Shown one piece after another: positions 50,283 through 60,340 of a DNA stretch of 64,000 nucleotides (position 1 is the stretch's first letter; every line of letters starts with the position of its first letter). The stretch covers positions 124,001 through 188,000 of the forward strand of contig CAWBUD010000003.1 of the NCBI GenBank assembly GCA_963791945.1, in the 5' to 3' direction. The DNA is from PALSA-1003 sp963791945. Its GTDB lineage: Bacteria > Pseudomonadota > Gammaproteobacteria > Burkholderiales > Casimicrobiaceae. A program made the translations under genes and the position numbers. Under the pieces are notes generated by a model, which was not told where the DNA came from, made no database searches, and saw only the letters and a list, made by a program, of their open reading frames with translations.

Positions 50283-51955
50283 CAGCGATTCTCCTGTGGC
50301 TTGTTCCGGATCAGCGTCTCGGGGTGGCGCTCGAGATACTCGACAAGCACACGCACCGCCCGCGCGGCACGCGTGACTTCCTGCAACGTGTCGCGAAGAT
50401 CCTGCGGCGCCGGCGAGTCCTTAGCCAGGAACGCCGCATCGGCGTTGCCGAGAACTCGATCGGCGGTGCCGATCGCCTGCCGCAGATCCTGCAGGGTCTT
50501 GGTTCCTTCGGGCACCCACTGAGCATCGATCCGGCTTACCAGCGTATCGGCGTCCTTTAACGTCTGGTTGAGCGTCGCCAGCGCGTTCCGAACGTCGGTG
50601 CCGATGGCGTTGAGCGGCATGTTGTCGATCTTGGTGAGAATGCTGTTGAGCTTGCCTTCGATATTGGTCAATCCACCCGGGACCACCGGCAGCTCCAGCG
50701 GGTCCTTTTTCACATCGAGCTTCACCTTCGGGGCATCCGGGAAATACTCGAACCCGACGTACAGTTCCCCGGTAAGCAGGCTCCCGGTTTGCAGCTGCGC
50801 GCGGAGGCCCCGCTCCTCGACCTGGCGGCGCATATTGCGCAGGCGGACCTCGGGGCTCGCCTCGAGCTGGGCCTTGCCCGGGGCCTGCTGCTGCGTCGCC
50901 AATTGCCCGACCAGTCGCTCGGGGAAGAAGGTGATGAGCACGCGTGGACGAATCGCTTGCGTCGCCGGATCGAGGCTCAGGCCCACTTGGGCGACCTCGC
51001 CCACTCGTACGCCGTACATCGTCACCGGCGCTCCGACCGACAGCCCCCGTACCGACTCGTCGAAGTAGAGCACGAAGTGGCGCGCGATCGGGTCGGGCTG
51101 CTTCACCGCGATGGCCCGGTTCCGATACAGCTCGAACGTCGTATCAGCCGGCGCCGGCTCGCCCGGCGCAAGGAACGCGGGCGTGTCGAATGCGACACCC
51201 CCCGCAAGGAGCGCCGCGAGCGACTCGGTGTGGACGTCCACGCCCTCCGCACCCACGGAGACGTCGACGCCGCTCGCGCTCCAGAAGCGTGTCGTGGTCG
51301 TGACGTACTTGTCGTACGGCGCGTTGACGAACACCGTGATCTCCATCGACTTGCCGTCGGGCGCAAGGTTGTAGGCAACCACGTCACCGACGTCCAGACG
51401 GCGGTAGAGGACCGGCGAGCCGATCCCCAGCGAACCCAGCGTCGGAGCCCTCAGCACGAACTTGGTCCCCGGCTGGTCCGGGATCGTGGGCTGCTCGTCG
51501 AGGCCGACGAAATCGCGCTCGTCTTCCTCCGACTTGCCCGCCTGGAAGCCGATGTAGTTGCCGGAGAGCAACGTATTGAGCCCGGAAACCCCGCTTATGG
51601 ATATCCGAGGCTCGACGACCCAGAACTTCGCATCCTGAACCATCAGCCCGGCCGCGTGCTTGGCGATCTTCGCCTTCACGACGACCTTGGTGTAATCCTC
51701 GGACAGCTCCACTGCGGTCACCTGGCCGATTCGCACGTCCTTGTACTTGATGAACGTCTTGCCGGCCTCGATGCCGTGGGCCGCCTTGAACGTGATCGTG
51801 ATCGAGGGGCCCTCGCTCCGGATGCGCTGGATCGCGATCCCGATCGCGACCAGCGCAGCGAGGATCGGAATGATCCAGATGATCGACAACCGCATACGCT
51901 TCTTCGGCGCAACGGTCGCCTGCGGCAGTTCTGCGGAATCGATTTCGTCAGCCAT
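50282..51955 (-). CDS. pqiB: PqiB, MCE-domain intermembrane lipid-transport protein
   Basis: 557 residues. One N-terminal membrane helix (RLSIIWIIPILAALVAIGIAI, about 22-42) and three MCE/MlaD domains: ITFKAAHGIEAGKTFIKYKDVRIGQVTAVEL, LGSLGIGSPVLYRRLDVGDVVAYNL and VRGLSVGAPVTMYGVRVGEVAQVGL; then a helical coiled C-terminus. It forms a tunnel across the periplasm for lipid movement. Overlaps the pqiA gene by 8 bp. Confidence 0.95.
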   Translation of the reverse strand: MADEIDSAELPQATVAPKKRMRLSIIWIIPILAALVAIGIAIQRIRSEGPSITITFKAAHGIEAGKTFIKYKDVRIGQVTAVELSEDYTKVVVKAKIAKHAAGLMVQDAKFWVVEPRISISGVSGLNTLLSGNYIGFQAGKSEEDERDFVGLDEQPTIPDQPGTKFVLRAPTLGSLGIGSPVLYRRLDVGDVVAYNLAPDGKSMEITVFVNAPYDKYVTTTTRFWSASGVDVSVGAEGVDVHTESLAALLAGGVAFDTPAFLAPGEPAPADTTFELYRNRAIAVKQPDPIARHFVLYFDESVRGLSVGAPVTMYGVRVGEVAQVGLSLDPATQAIRPRVLITFFPERLVGQLATQQQAPGKAQLEASPEVRLRNMRRQVEERGLRAQLQTGSLLTGELYVGFEYFPDAPKVKLDVKKDPLELPVVPGGLTNIEGKLNSILTKIDNMPLNAIGTDVRNALATLNQTLKDADTLVSRIDAQWVPEGTKTLQDLRQAIGTADRVLGNADAAFLAKDSPAPQDLRDTLQEVTRAARAVRVLVEYLERHPETLIRNKPQENR

Positions 51956-52586
51956 GGGAAGTTGATCGGGCGGAGCCGGAGTCCCAGATCAGGCGGGGGT
52001 CGAACGTCTCCGCCGCCAGCATCGTGAGCACCACTACGGCGGCGAAGAACAGAACGCCGGCGCCCGGCGCCACCGACATCAGCGGCTGAAGCTGCACCAG
52101 GGCCACGGTGAACGCGTCGACGAACACGTCGAGCATCGACCACCGGCCGATGAACTCGACCATGCGGTAGAGCCGGGTGCGCTCGCGGTTGCTGCTGACG
52201 GAGCCCCGCTGGACCGTGATAAGCAGATAGGCCAGCGCAACCAGCTTTCCGAGCGGGATCATCACACTCGCGATCAGGACGATCAGCGCAAGCGGCCACG
52301 ATCCCGACGTATAGAGGAACGCCACACCGCCCAGGATCGTGTCGCCCTCGGTGGTCCCAAGGCTGGTCGTGTTCAGCACCGGCAGGGCGTTGGCCGGAAT
52401 GTAGCAAATCGCCGCCGCGACGATCAGCGCCCAGGTGTTCTGGATCGAGGCGTGGCGGCGCCATTCGAGCCTTTCGCCGCAACGCGGACAGAAGCCTGGC
52501 TTCGCTGGGTCGGCGGGCCGCGACAGCAGCTGACAGGCCTCGCAGGACAGCAGTCCGAGCTGCGCGGCCGTCACAACGGTGGTCAT
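51948..52586 (-). CDS. PqiA-like membrane protein, second half
   Basis: 212 residues from the ATG at 52586 (MTTVVTAAQLGLLSCEACQLLSRP). Zinc-ribbon-like pairs LSCEACQLL and GFCPRCGERL, then four membrane helices with ANALPVLNTTSLGTTEGDTILGG and EFIGRWSMLDVFVDAFTVALVQL. It corresponds to one of the two repeats of PqiA, here encoded as a separate protein. The role is lipid handling with PqiB. Confidence 0.92.
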   Translation of the reverse strand: MTTVVTAAQLGLLSCEACQLLSRPADPAKPGFCPRCGERLEWRRHASIQNTWALIVAAAICYIPANALPVLNTTSLGTTEGDTILGGVAFLYTSGSWPLALIVLIASVMIPLGKLVALAYLLITVQRGSVSSNRERTRLYRMVEFIGRWSMLDVFVDAFTVALVQLQPLMSVAPGAGVLFFAAVVVLTMLAAETFDPRLIWDSGSARSTSHG

Positions 52587-53254
52587 CGCGACCGATCCGC
52601 GCCGCCGGCACCGGCAGATGCCGTAGGCGGCATTTCGCCGTCGGCCCACTCGACATTCTGCCAGAGCTCACGGACGTTGAAAGTGACCACAATCGCCGGG
52701 AAGAGCAGCACCAGCGCGCCGACGGCGAACATGCCGATTCCGGCCGCGACGGTGGCGAGCTCCGCGATCTTGATCAGCGCGACGAGGATGCCGAGCATCA
52801 TGACCTCGAGCATCGACCACATCTGGAAATGGTTGGCCCAGCGCAGCATCTCACCGACCCAGCGCGGAGCGGGCGGTCGGCGCGCCGCAATGAGGAGCGT
52901 CAGCATGAACAGCAGGTAGCCGCCCGGGGCGATCACCGCGCAAAACGCAACCAGGGCGCCGGTGATTCTTTCGCCTTCCTGCCACATCTGATAGGCACCG
53001 CCGGCAATGGTCGTGCTCGCCGTGCGGCCGACGACCGAAAGGTTCATCAGCGGCGAGACGTTGGCGATGATGAAGGCGATCACGGCAGCGACCGTGAGCG
53101 CGAGCGCCAGATCGGGCGGACCCGCGGGCCGCTTGGCGAGCGTGTAACCGCAACGCGCGCAGGTTGCCTTTCCGCCCGGGGGAAGCGGCCCGACGCGCTC
53201 GAGCAGGTCGCAGTCCGGACAGGCGACCAGGGAAGAGATCAGGCGAGGATCCAA
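52583..53254 (-). CDS. PqiA-like membrane protein, first half
   Basis: 223 residues, TTG start (MDPRLISSLVACPDCDLLERVGPLPPGGKATCARCGYTL). Two CxxC pairs, then four helices with NVSPLMNLSVVGRTASTTIAGGAYQMWQEG and NHFQMWSMLEVMMLGILVALIKIAEL. It overlaps the second PqiA-like gene by 4 bp, so the usual single PqiA is split in two. First gene of the operon. Confidence 0.92.
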   Translation of the reverse strand: MDPRLISSLVACPDCDLLERVGPLPPGGKATCARCGYTLAKRPAGPPDLALALTVAAVIAFIIANVSPLMNLSVVGRTASTTIAGGAYQMWQEGERITGALVAFCAVIAPGGYLLFMLTLLIAARRPPAPRWVGEMLRWANHFQMWSMLEVMMLGILVALIKIAELATVAAGIGMFAVGALVLLFPAIVVTFNVRELWQNVEWADGEMPPTASAGAGGADRSR

Positions 53255-53624
53255 AGCCGATCTCCGGTGGTCCGTCTCCCGACGCTTGCACGCGACGAGC
53301 TACATGCCGACGAGCGACTGACGCAGTGCAGCACCTTGCCGATGGAGCCCCCCATCGCGACAACGGTGATCGCGAGGCAGTGGCGAAGGTTAACAGCCTT
53401 GCCCGAAGGAGAAAAGAACTGCGTTTCCCGCAAGGGGGGAAGGGATCAACGCACCGGGGTGCTGTATACCTAGCACGCTCGCACGCGCCGGAGCAGGCTT
53501 TTCCGGCCCGCGAATTCGCATCGGGCGATCACCCTACGATGTGGGTGACCGTGTCGGATAGAATACGCAGCGTCGAGCCGTCGATCCCAATCGCTGCCAC
53601 TTCTTCGGGGGAAGGGAGCGGACC
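53255..53624. promoter_or_regulatory. Divergent intergenic region between the pqi operon and the MscS gene
   Basis: 370 bp without a supportable gene. TAGAAT at about 53557, 60 bp before the mscS ATG, is a plausible -10, with no clear -35. GGGGAAGGGAG just before 53625 is the ribosome binding site. No operator-like palindrome stands out. Confidence 0.3.
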
Positions 53625-55250
53625 ATGAATGCGCTACGCAACCTGCTTGGCCTGAGCCTCGCGGCCATGGCGCTGGTCGCCGTTGCGCAGCAGCTCGACA
53701 CCAATGCGCCCGTTCGGCAGAGCGCTCCGGTGATCGTCGCCAACCGAGTGGTGATAACTCTCCGCGGCCCGATCGCCGGGTACTCGGCGCAGGAGCGTGT
53801 CAACAGTGTAAGGCAGCGCATCGAGACAATCCTGGAGAGCGACAAGTCAGCCGCCGTAAGCATCGAAGACGTCGAAGACGGCACACAGGTGCAGCTCGGC
53901 GGCAAGCTCGCCTTCCTGGTGACCCGTATCGACATCGACCCGCAGGTCGGGGAGACAACGCGCAACGTCGGGCGCGAAGCGGCGAAGAGGCTGGAAGGGG
54001 CTGTCTCCGAGTACCGCGAGCAGCACACGCCGGAATACCTGCTCGTCAAGTCGGGATGGGTTGCTCTGGCGACCGGTATTTACATCGGCCTGTTGTGGCT
54101 GCTTTTCCGGATTAATCGCTGGGCCGGCCACCGCGTCGCGGTCGTCGCCGGCGCTCGCGCGGAAAAGGTCCATGTTCACGGCGTGAGCCTGCTCGACCCG
54201 CAGCAGGTGCGCTGGGTCGCGCGACGCCTGTCCGCGGTGCTGGCGTGGGCGGCCGCTCTGTTCGCTACCTACACCTGGCTCACGTTCACCCTCAAGCAGT
54301 TCCCCTACACCCGCCCGTGGGGCGAGCAGATGGAGGGGAACCTGCTCGGTCTGGCGGGCGACCTGGCGCTGTCAATGATCAAGGCCGTCCCCGGGCTGGT
54401 CGTCGCAATCGTGATCCTGCTGATCGCGCGGCTGATCATCCGCATCGCTGCGCTGTTCTTCGACCGCGTCGAGCACGGCGTCGTCACGATGGGCGGCCTG
54501 GACGAAGACACCGCGGCGCCCACGCGCCGCATCTTTCAGATCATCGTCTGGGGAATCGCCATTGCGCTTGCATTCCCGTATCTGCCCGGCGCCGAAACCG
54601 AGGCGTTCAAGGGCGTCTCCGTGCTGATCGGCCTGATGCTGTCTATCGGCGCGTCGGGAATCGTCGGTCAGGCGGCGAGCGGATTCATCCTGATGTACAC
54701 CCGAGCGTTCCGTGCCGGCGAATACGTGCGCATCGGCGACGTCGAAGGCACGGTCGTGGCGCTAGGCTCGTTCGCGACCCGGATGCGCACCGGCCTCGGC
54801 GAGGAAGTGCTGATGCCGAACAGCGTCGCCATGCAGAAGACGACCAGGAACTATTCGCGCTCGGTCAGTGGCACCGGGTTCGTCGTCAACACCGGCGTCA
54901 CCATCGGCTACGCGACGCCGTGGCGACAGGTGCACGCGATGCTCGAGGAGGCGGCGCGACGGACCGCGGATATCGCGATCGACCCGGCGCCGTTCGTGCG
55001 CCAAACGGCTCTATCGGACTTCTACGTGGAATACCGGCTCATCGCCTACGCGCCGATCGAGCGGCCAGTGCAGCGCATCGACATGCTGAGCCAGCTCCAC
55101 GCCAACATCCAGGACGTGTTCAACGAGCACGGGGTGCAAATCATGTCGCCGCACTACATGACGGACACAGCGGAGCCGCAGGTCGTGCCGAAGGCCAAGT
55201 GGTATACGCCACCGGCGCGACCGGCCGGCGACGACGCAACGACGCGCTGA
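53625..55250 (+). CDS. MscS-family mechanosensitive ion channel with periplasmic N-terminal domain
   Basis: 541 residues. Signal peptide (1-22), a periplasmic domain of about 120 residues (RVVITLRGPIAGYSAQERVNSVRQRIETILES), then about five membrane helices from 135 to 345. The pore-lining helix and beta domain are VLIGLMLSIGASGIVGQAASGFILMYTRAFRAGEYVRIGDVEGTVVALGSFATRMRTGLGEEVLMPNSV. It opens under membrane tension. Larger than E. coli MscS, closer to YbiO/YnaI-type proteins. Confidence 0.92.
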   Translation: MNALRNLLGLSLAAMALVAVAQQLDTNAPVRQSAPVIVANRVVITLRGPIAGYSAQERVNSVRQRIETILESDKSAAVSIEDVEDGTQVQLGGKLAFLVTRIDIDPQVGETTRNVGREAAKRLEGAVSEYREQHTPEYLLVKSGWVALATGIYIGLLWLLFRINRWAGHRVAVVAGARAEKVHVHGVSLLDPQQVRWVARRLSAVLAWAAALFATYTWLTFTLKQFPYTRPWGEQMEGNLLGLAGDLALSMIKAVPGLVVAIVILLIARLIIRIAALFFDRVEHGVVTMGGLDEDTAAPTRRIFQIIVWGIAIALAFPYLPGAETEAFKGVSVLIGLMLSIGASGIVGQAASGFILMYTRAFRAGEYVRIGDVEGTVVALGSFATRMRTGLGEEVLMPNSVAMQKTTRNYSRSVSGTGFVVNTGVTIGYATPWRQVHAMLEEAARRTADIAIDPAPFVRQTALSDFYVEYRLIAYAPIERPVQRIDMLSQLHANIQDVFNEHGVQIMSPHYMTDTAEPQVVPKAKWYTPPARPAGDDATTR

Positions 55251-55402
55251 TCGACGCACGTTCGTCGCCATCCGCAGCATTTTGTTGCTCGACGTCGCTA
55301 GGGAATCCAATAGGTGTCACTTGGCCGGCGAGGCCGACGCGCCCGCCTTCGCTAACACGGGAGGGCGTTTCGTGAGATCACTCAACCATGATTGGAGCCA
55401 CC

Positions 55403-56185
55403 ATGAGACTGCGCGACAAATCCGCCATCATCACCGGCGCGGCCAGCGGCATCGGCAAGGACATCGCACTGGTCTTCGCGCGCGAGGGCGCGAAGGTCGC
55501 GATCGCCGATCTGAACAAGGACGCGGCTGAGATCACCGCCAAGGAAATCCGCGCGAACGGAGGCCAGGCGATGGGCGTCGCGATGGACGTCACCGACGAG
55601 AAGGCGGTCAACGATGGCGTCGCAGCGGTCGTCCGATCCTTCGGCGGTGTCGACATCCTGATCAGCAACGCCGGCATTCAGATCGTGCATCCGATCGAGG
55701 AATTCAGCTATGCCGAATGGCAGAAGATGATCGCCATCCACGTCGACGGCGCGTTTCTGACCACGAAAGCCTGCCTGCCGCACATGTACAAGTCCGGCCG
55801 AGGAGGAAGCATCATCTACATGGGCTCGGTGCATTCCAAGGAAGCGTCACTGCTCAAGGCCCCCTACGTCACGGCGAAACATGGTCTGATCGGACTCGCC
55901 AAGGTCGTCGCCAAGGAAGGCGCTGCGCACGGCGTGCGTGCCAACGTGATTTGTCCCGGTTTCGTGCGCACGCCGCTGGTCGAGAAGCAGATTCCGGAAC
56001 AGGCGAAAACGCTTGGGATTTCCGAACAGGATGTCATCAAGAACGTCATGCTCAAGGAGACGGTCGACGGCGAGTTCACGACGGTCGATGACGTTGCCGA
56101 GACCGCGCTGTTCTTCGCGGCGTTCCCCTCGAACGCACTCACCGGCCAATCGCTGGTGGTGAGCCACGGCTGGTTCATGCAGTAG
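55403..56185 (+). CDS. 3-hydroxybutyrate dehydrogenase (SDR)
   Basis: 260 residues from the ATG at 55403 (MRLRDKSAIITGAASGIGKDIALVFAREG), with GGAG seven bases upstream. NAD site TGAASGIGK, NAGIQ, catalytic serine in YMGSVHSKEASLLKAPYVTAKHG (Tyr-x3-Lys). The C-terminal FVRTPLVEKQIPEQAKTLGISEQDVIKNVMLKETVDGEFTTVDDVAETALFFA is typical of 3-hydroxybutyrate dehydrogenases, used in polyhydroxybutyrate turnover. Confidence 0.92.
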   Translation: MRLRDKSAIITGAASGIGKDIALVFAREGAKVAIADLNKDAAEITAKEIRANGGQAMGVAMDVTDEKAVNDGVAAVVRSFGGVDILISNAGIQIVHPIEEFSYAEWQKMIAIHVDGAFLTTKACLPHMYKSGRGGSIIYMGSVHSKEASLLKAPYVTAKHGLIGLAKVVAKEGAAHGVRANVICPGFVRTPLVEKQIPEQAKTLGISEQDVIKNVMLKETVDGEFTTVDDVAETALFFAAFPSNALTGQSLVVSHGWFMQ

Positions 56186-56215
56186 CTGCAAAGAGCCACT
56201 ATTCGAGACTAAACC

Positions 56216-56770
56216 ATGGAACAGAGCCTCCCGCGCGATCTCACGCGCACCGTTTGCAATCCTGATCATCGGCGGGCTCATCGCGGCCTCGGTCTGGATC
56301 CTGCGGCCGTTCCTCGCGGCGACCATCTGGTCGACGATGATCGTCGTGACGACATGGCCGATCCTGCGCGGGCTCCAGTCGCGCCTCTGCGGCAAGCGCT
56401 GGCTCGCCACTACCATCATGACGGCGGCGCTGCTGCTGGTTTTCGTCGTACCGTTGTCCGCTGCGATCGGCACGATCGGCTCCAACGCCGATATTATTGT
56501 GGACTGGGCGAATCGGCTTTCCCGACGTGAGGCTTCCGCCGCCGCCCGAATTCGTCGACAAGATCCCGATCATCGGCGGGAAGGCGGCGAAGGTCTGGCG
56601 CGAGTACGCCGACAAGGGGTCGGAAGTCGACCGATTCGGTCGTTGGCGATTGGCCCAGGGCTGGGGTCACGCCCCGATCACCAGCATGACGCTTATCGCC
56701 GTGATGGACCGCGCTGCCCCCAGCGTGGCACAGGCCGGCAAGATCGCGTTCCAGACGCGGATTGCAAATT
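56216..56770 (+). pseudogene. Decayed AI-2E family (YdiK/PerM-like) transporter
   Basis: Fragments in three frames assemble into the first third of an AI-2E-family permease. They are MEQSLPRDLTRTV (frame of 56216), then AILIIGGLIAASVWILRPFLAATIWSTMIVVTTWPILRGLQ and TAALLLVFVVPLSAAIGTI in a second frame (about 56250-56520), then GFPDVRLPPPPEFVDKIPIIGGKAAKVWREYADKG in a third. The remaining 200 or more residues of the family are missing. At least two frameshifts plus truncation: a pseudogene. Confidence 0.7.
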
Positions 56771-56789
56771 CACGGGCTTCTCCCTGGAT

Positions 56790-58481
56790 TCATCTTCCGA
56801 TCCACATCATCGCCACGAGCACCGGACCCCATGCCGTCAGCAGGATGTTCCCGATGGCATAGGGCACGGTGTAGCCAAGCGCGGGAACGCTGCTGCGCGC
56901 CTGGTCCTGAATGGCGCGCAGGGCCGCCGTGATCGTCCCGGCTCCGGCGCAGGCACCGAGGACGATAAGGGGTTGCATCTTCAGCACGTAGCGCCCGAAC
57001 AGGATCCCCACCGTGTGAGGCAGCAACGCCGAAACGAGGCCTACGAAGACCAGGCTGATCCCGGATTTCTGCAGCCCCGCGATGAAACTGGGGCCCGCGC
57101 TCAGGCCGACGATGCCGATGAAGGTGCACAGCCCGACGGTATCGAAGATCCAGATCGCCGGCTCGGGGATTCTTCCGAAGAACGGATACGCGGACCGCAG
57201 CCAGCCGAACACGAGCCCCATGACCAGGGCGCCGCCGCTGGCGGTCAAGGTGAGCGGGATGCCGGCAACGGTGACCGAGAGCAGGCCTACAAACCCGCCG
57301 ATCACGATCCCGGTTCCGACGAATACCATGTCCGTCGACGTCGTGGCGCGATCGGCATATCCCAATTCCTTGGCCGCGCGCTCGACCTCGGCCTTGGTGC
57401 CGATGAGGCTCAGCACGTCTCCCCGGTCGACGAGCGTTACCTCCGAGAGGGGGATCTCCTGCCCGGCTCGTACGACGTGCCGCAGAAATACCCCGCGCGC
57501 ACTCTCGAGCCGCGCCAGGTCCACCAGCGATTTCCCCGCCAGTGAGCGGTTCGTGACCACGACATCCAGCGTTTCGATCGGGATGTCGAGCAATGCCTCG
57601 TCATGCACTTCCGGGCCGATCCGGTTGCCCTGCTGCGCATGCACCGCCTGCCGCGCCATGATCGCCACGACGTCGTCGCGGCGAATGACGGTGTCGGGCG
57701 TGACCTCGATGATCTCGTCCCCGCGGCGGACTCGCACGATGAAGATCCGTGCGTCCTGTGGCAGCGCCTCGAGTTGCGCCACAGTCTTGTTCACCAGGTC
57801 CGGGCTGGTCACGCGGCATGCGCGGACATCGAAGGCTCTCGAGGCCGAGAAGACCCCGACGTCTTGCTGGGCAGCGCCTGCAATCGCCGCCTGCATGCGC
57901 GCACCTTCTTCTTTCAAGTTGATTCCCATCAGCTTCGGGCCGATCGTGGGCAGGAACCAGACGAGGCTCGCGGTGCCGATCAGATAGGTCACGGCATAGG
58001 CGACCGGAATGTTGTTGACCAGCGCGGACTTCTCCGCGTCGGGAATCGCCAGGCGCTGGATCGCCTCGCCGGCGGTGCCGATCACCGTGGACTCCGAGAA
58101 CGCCCCCGCCAGGAGCCCCGCGGCCGTCCCGACGTCGTACCCGAGAACCTTCGCGAAAACGAATGCCGTAAGTAGACAGGTCACACACAGGACAACGGTA
58201 AGCGCGACCTGAGGAAGAGCATCGCCCTTCAGCCCGCGAAAGAATTGCGGCCCCACCTTGTACCCGGTGGTGAAGAGGAAGAGGTCGAAGAAGACCGTCT
58301 TCACTATCGCCGGGACCTTGATATCGAGTTGCCCGATCAAGACCCCGGCCAGGAGCGTACCGACGACTATTCCGAGACTGAAGCTGCCGAACTTGACGCG
58401 CCCGATCAGGAAGCCGATCGCAAGCGTGAGGAAGATCGCGAGTTCCGGATTATGCTGCAGAGCACGGACAACATATTCCAT
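56790..58481 (-). CDS. AspT-family aspartate:alanine-type antiporter (copy 1)
   Basis: 563 residues, in two blocks of about five membrane helices (about 5-185 and 385-560) separated by two TrkA-C-like regulatory domains (about 210-375, with RVRRGDEIIEVTPDTVIRRDDVVAIMAR and VTLVDRGDVLSLIGTKAEVERAAKELG). This layout is that of the AAEx/AspT family, which exchanges aspartate for alanine and so generates a proton-motive force. Near the C-terminus VLGACAGAGTITAALRAIQDQARSSVPALGYTVPYAIGNILLTAWG is conserved with copy 2. It follows asdA on the same strand (171-bp gap). Confidence 0.92.
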   Translation of the reverse strand: MEYVVRALQHNPELAIFLTLAIGFLIGRVKFGSFSLGIVVGTLLAGVLIGQLDIKVPAIVKTVFFDLFLFTTGYKVGPQFFRGLKGDALPQVALTVVLCVTCLLTAFVFAKVLGYDVGTAAGLLAGAFSESTVIGTAGEAIQRLAIPDAEKSALVNNIPVAYAVTYLIGTASLVWFLPTIGPKLMGINLKEEGARMQAAIAGAAQQDVGVFSASRAFDVRACRVTSPDLVNKTVAQLEALPQDARIFIVRVRRGDEIIEVTPDTVIRRDDVVAIMARQAVHAQQGNRIGPEVHDEALLDIPIETLDVVVTNRSLAGKSLVDLARLESARGVFLRHVVRAGQEIPLSEVTLVDRGDVLSLIGTKAEVERAAKELGYADRATTSTDMVFVGTGIVIGGFVGLLSVTVAGIPLTLTASGGALVMGLVFGWLRSAYPFFGRIPEPAIWIFDTVGLCTFIGIVGLSAGPSFIAGLQKSGISLVFVGLVSALLPHTVGILFGRYVLKMQPLIVLGACAGAGTITAALRAIQDQARSSVPALGYTVPYAIGNILLTAWGPVLVAMMWIGR

Positions 58482-58652
58482 GACGACCTCCTCGGTTACT
58501 TCGACGCGACCATCGCGACATAGTCGACACCGTCAGCCCGGCGCCGACACCGGGATAACGAATCGGTAAGCCGATCCACGGCACGCGCCGTCGACCTCCC
58601 GCGCTCTCGGCACGGCAGGAGTGGCTACGCGCCAGCGGCGGCGCTCCTCAGG

Positions 58653-60299
58653 CTAACGTTTTGCCATCGACGTTTTCCCAACCCCGGTTGCCTTCGCGCT
58701 CTTGCCCGTCGCCGCCTCATAGGCCTGGCGGTAGCCGCGGGCAATGGCACGCACTGCACGGCCGATGTCGTCGTAGACGTGATCGTCCAGGTTCGCAAAC
58801 GAGATGCGCACCGACCAGTCGGGAGCGGCAAAGCCGCCGCCGTTGAGCAGTACGATGCCGTGGTCCTGGGCGAGACGGAACACGATATCGAGCGGATGCA
58901 CGTTCTCCTTCATCCACTTGACGATGTCCTCGCCGAGGTACTTGCGCGCAAAGAACTCGAAGTCGATCAGGCCGTAGTACCAGTCGAAGTACTGGTTCGG
59001 GCCGACTTCGATGCCGAGGCCTTCGATCGTCGCCTCGACGCGCTTCTTGCAGATGCCGATGCAGGCTTTCTGATAGTCCTTCTTTTCGTCCATCAGCTCG
59101 GCCAGCGAGAACATCGTCATCATGACCTGCTGCGGCAGCGACAGGCCCGCCGTGTGGTTCAGCGCGACGTCTCGGCTGTCCGCCACGATGCGGTCGATGA
59201 AGGCGAACTTGCGCGGCTCGAGCGTGAGCCCGCCGTAACGCTTGTCCAGCTTCTTCTTGATCGGCTCGGGGTGACGGGCGATCATCTCGTCGAAGATGTT
59301 GTCCTCGTGGACCGCAACCGTGCCCAGCCGCCAGCCGGTGCAACCGAAGTACTTGCTGTACGAGTACACGCCGATGGTGTTCTTCGGGAACTCGCCCATC
59401 AGCGAACGGAAGCCCGGGACGAACGTGCCGTAGACATCGTCCGTCAGCAGGATCAGATCCGGCCGTTTCTTGAGCACGGCCCCGATGTTCTTGATCGTGT
59501 CGGGCGAAAGCGCGACGGCGAACGGGTTGCCCGGGTTGACGATGAAGAACGCCTTGATCTTCGGATCGAGCAGCTTCTTGAGCTCTTCATCCGGGTATTG
59601 GAACTTGTGTTCCTGCTTCGCGTGTACCTCGACAAAGTGGAGGTCGTAGTCCTCGAGGTGAGCCATCTCGAGGTACGGCGTGAAGATCGGCACGCCGAGC
59701 GCGATCGTGTCGCCGGGGTTGACGAGCCGATTGCTCTTCAGCGACTTGAAGATGTAGCACATGGCGGCGGTGCCGCCCTCGACCGCGTAGATCTTGAACT
59801 TGCCCTTCGGCCGCGGGTTGCCGCACATCGCCCACTGCAGGTACTCGTGCACGATCTGTTCGTTGTGCACGAGCATGCGATCCGGCACGGGATAGTGGTC
59901 GCCGATGATCGAGTCGACAAGCTCGTGCACGAACTTGTCCGCGTCGAAGGCGAATTTCTTCACCGTCCACGGCACCATCGCCAGCAGGAACGGCGCACCC
60001 GGCATGTCGCTGTGCTGCTTCAGCCACGCCTCGAGCCGCCCGGCAATGCCGGGTGCCTTGGGCATGCCGCCGACGCCCGGCGGCAGGTCGAGCACGCGTT
60101 TGCTCTCGGTGACCGCGAACTGTCCGAGCAGGAAGAACGCCTCACGCGGGGCCGTGGCGACCCAGTTCGGATTGCCGCGACCGGCGTTGAGGTACGAGAT
60201 GGACGCTTCTTCCGCAGACTTCGATGCCACCTTGGCCAGGAAGTCCTTGATCTCGAAGGGGCCGAGCTTCTCGTACTGTTTGAGGTTCAAGTCGTCCAT
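58653..60299 (-). CDS. asdA: Aspartate 4-decarboxylase (bifunctional aspartate aminotransferase)
   Basis: 548-residue PLP enzyme converting L-aspartate to L-alanine and CO2. PLP lysine Lys316 in GVYSYSKYFGCTGWRLG; YLNAGRGNPNW near 36-46, AVEGGTAAM near 172-180 and FFIVNPGNPF near 251-260. The length and N-terminal extension distinguish AsdA from plain aminotransferases. It lies between two AspT genes, giving the aspartate/alanine cycle in which decarboxylation consumes a cytosolic proton. Confidence 0.96.
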   Translation of the reverse strand: MDDLNLKQYEKLGPFEIKDFLAKVASKSAEEASISYLNAGRGNPNWVATAPREAFFLLGQFAVTESKRVLDLPPGVGGMPKAPGIAGRLEAWLKQHSDMPGAPFLLAMVPWTVKKFAFDADKFVHELVDSIIGDHYPVPDRMLVHNEQIVHEYLQWAMCGNPRPKGKFKIYAVEGGTAAMCYIFKSLKSNRLVNPGDTIALGVPIFTPYLEMAHLEDYDLHFVEVHAKQEHKFQYPDEELKKLLDPKIKAFFIVNPGNPFAVALSPDTIKNIGAVLKKRPDLILLTDDVYGTFVPGFRSLMGEFPKNTIGVYSYSKYFGCTGWRLGTVAVHEDNIFDEMIARHPEPIKKKLDKRYGGLTLEPRKFAFIDRIVADSRDVALNHTAGLSLPQQVMMTMFSLAELMDEKKDYQKACIGICKKRVEATIEGLGIEVGPNQYFDWYYGLIDFEFFARKYLGEDIVKWMKENVHPLDIVFRLAQDHGIVLLNGGGFAAPDWSVRISFANLDDHVYDDIGRAVRAIARGYRQAYEAATGKSAKATGVGKTSMAKR

Positions 60300-60340
60300 C
60301 GATTTCTCCTCGTGGATTCAATAACCGGGAAACGCGCGGC

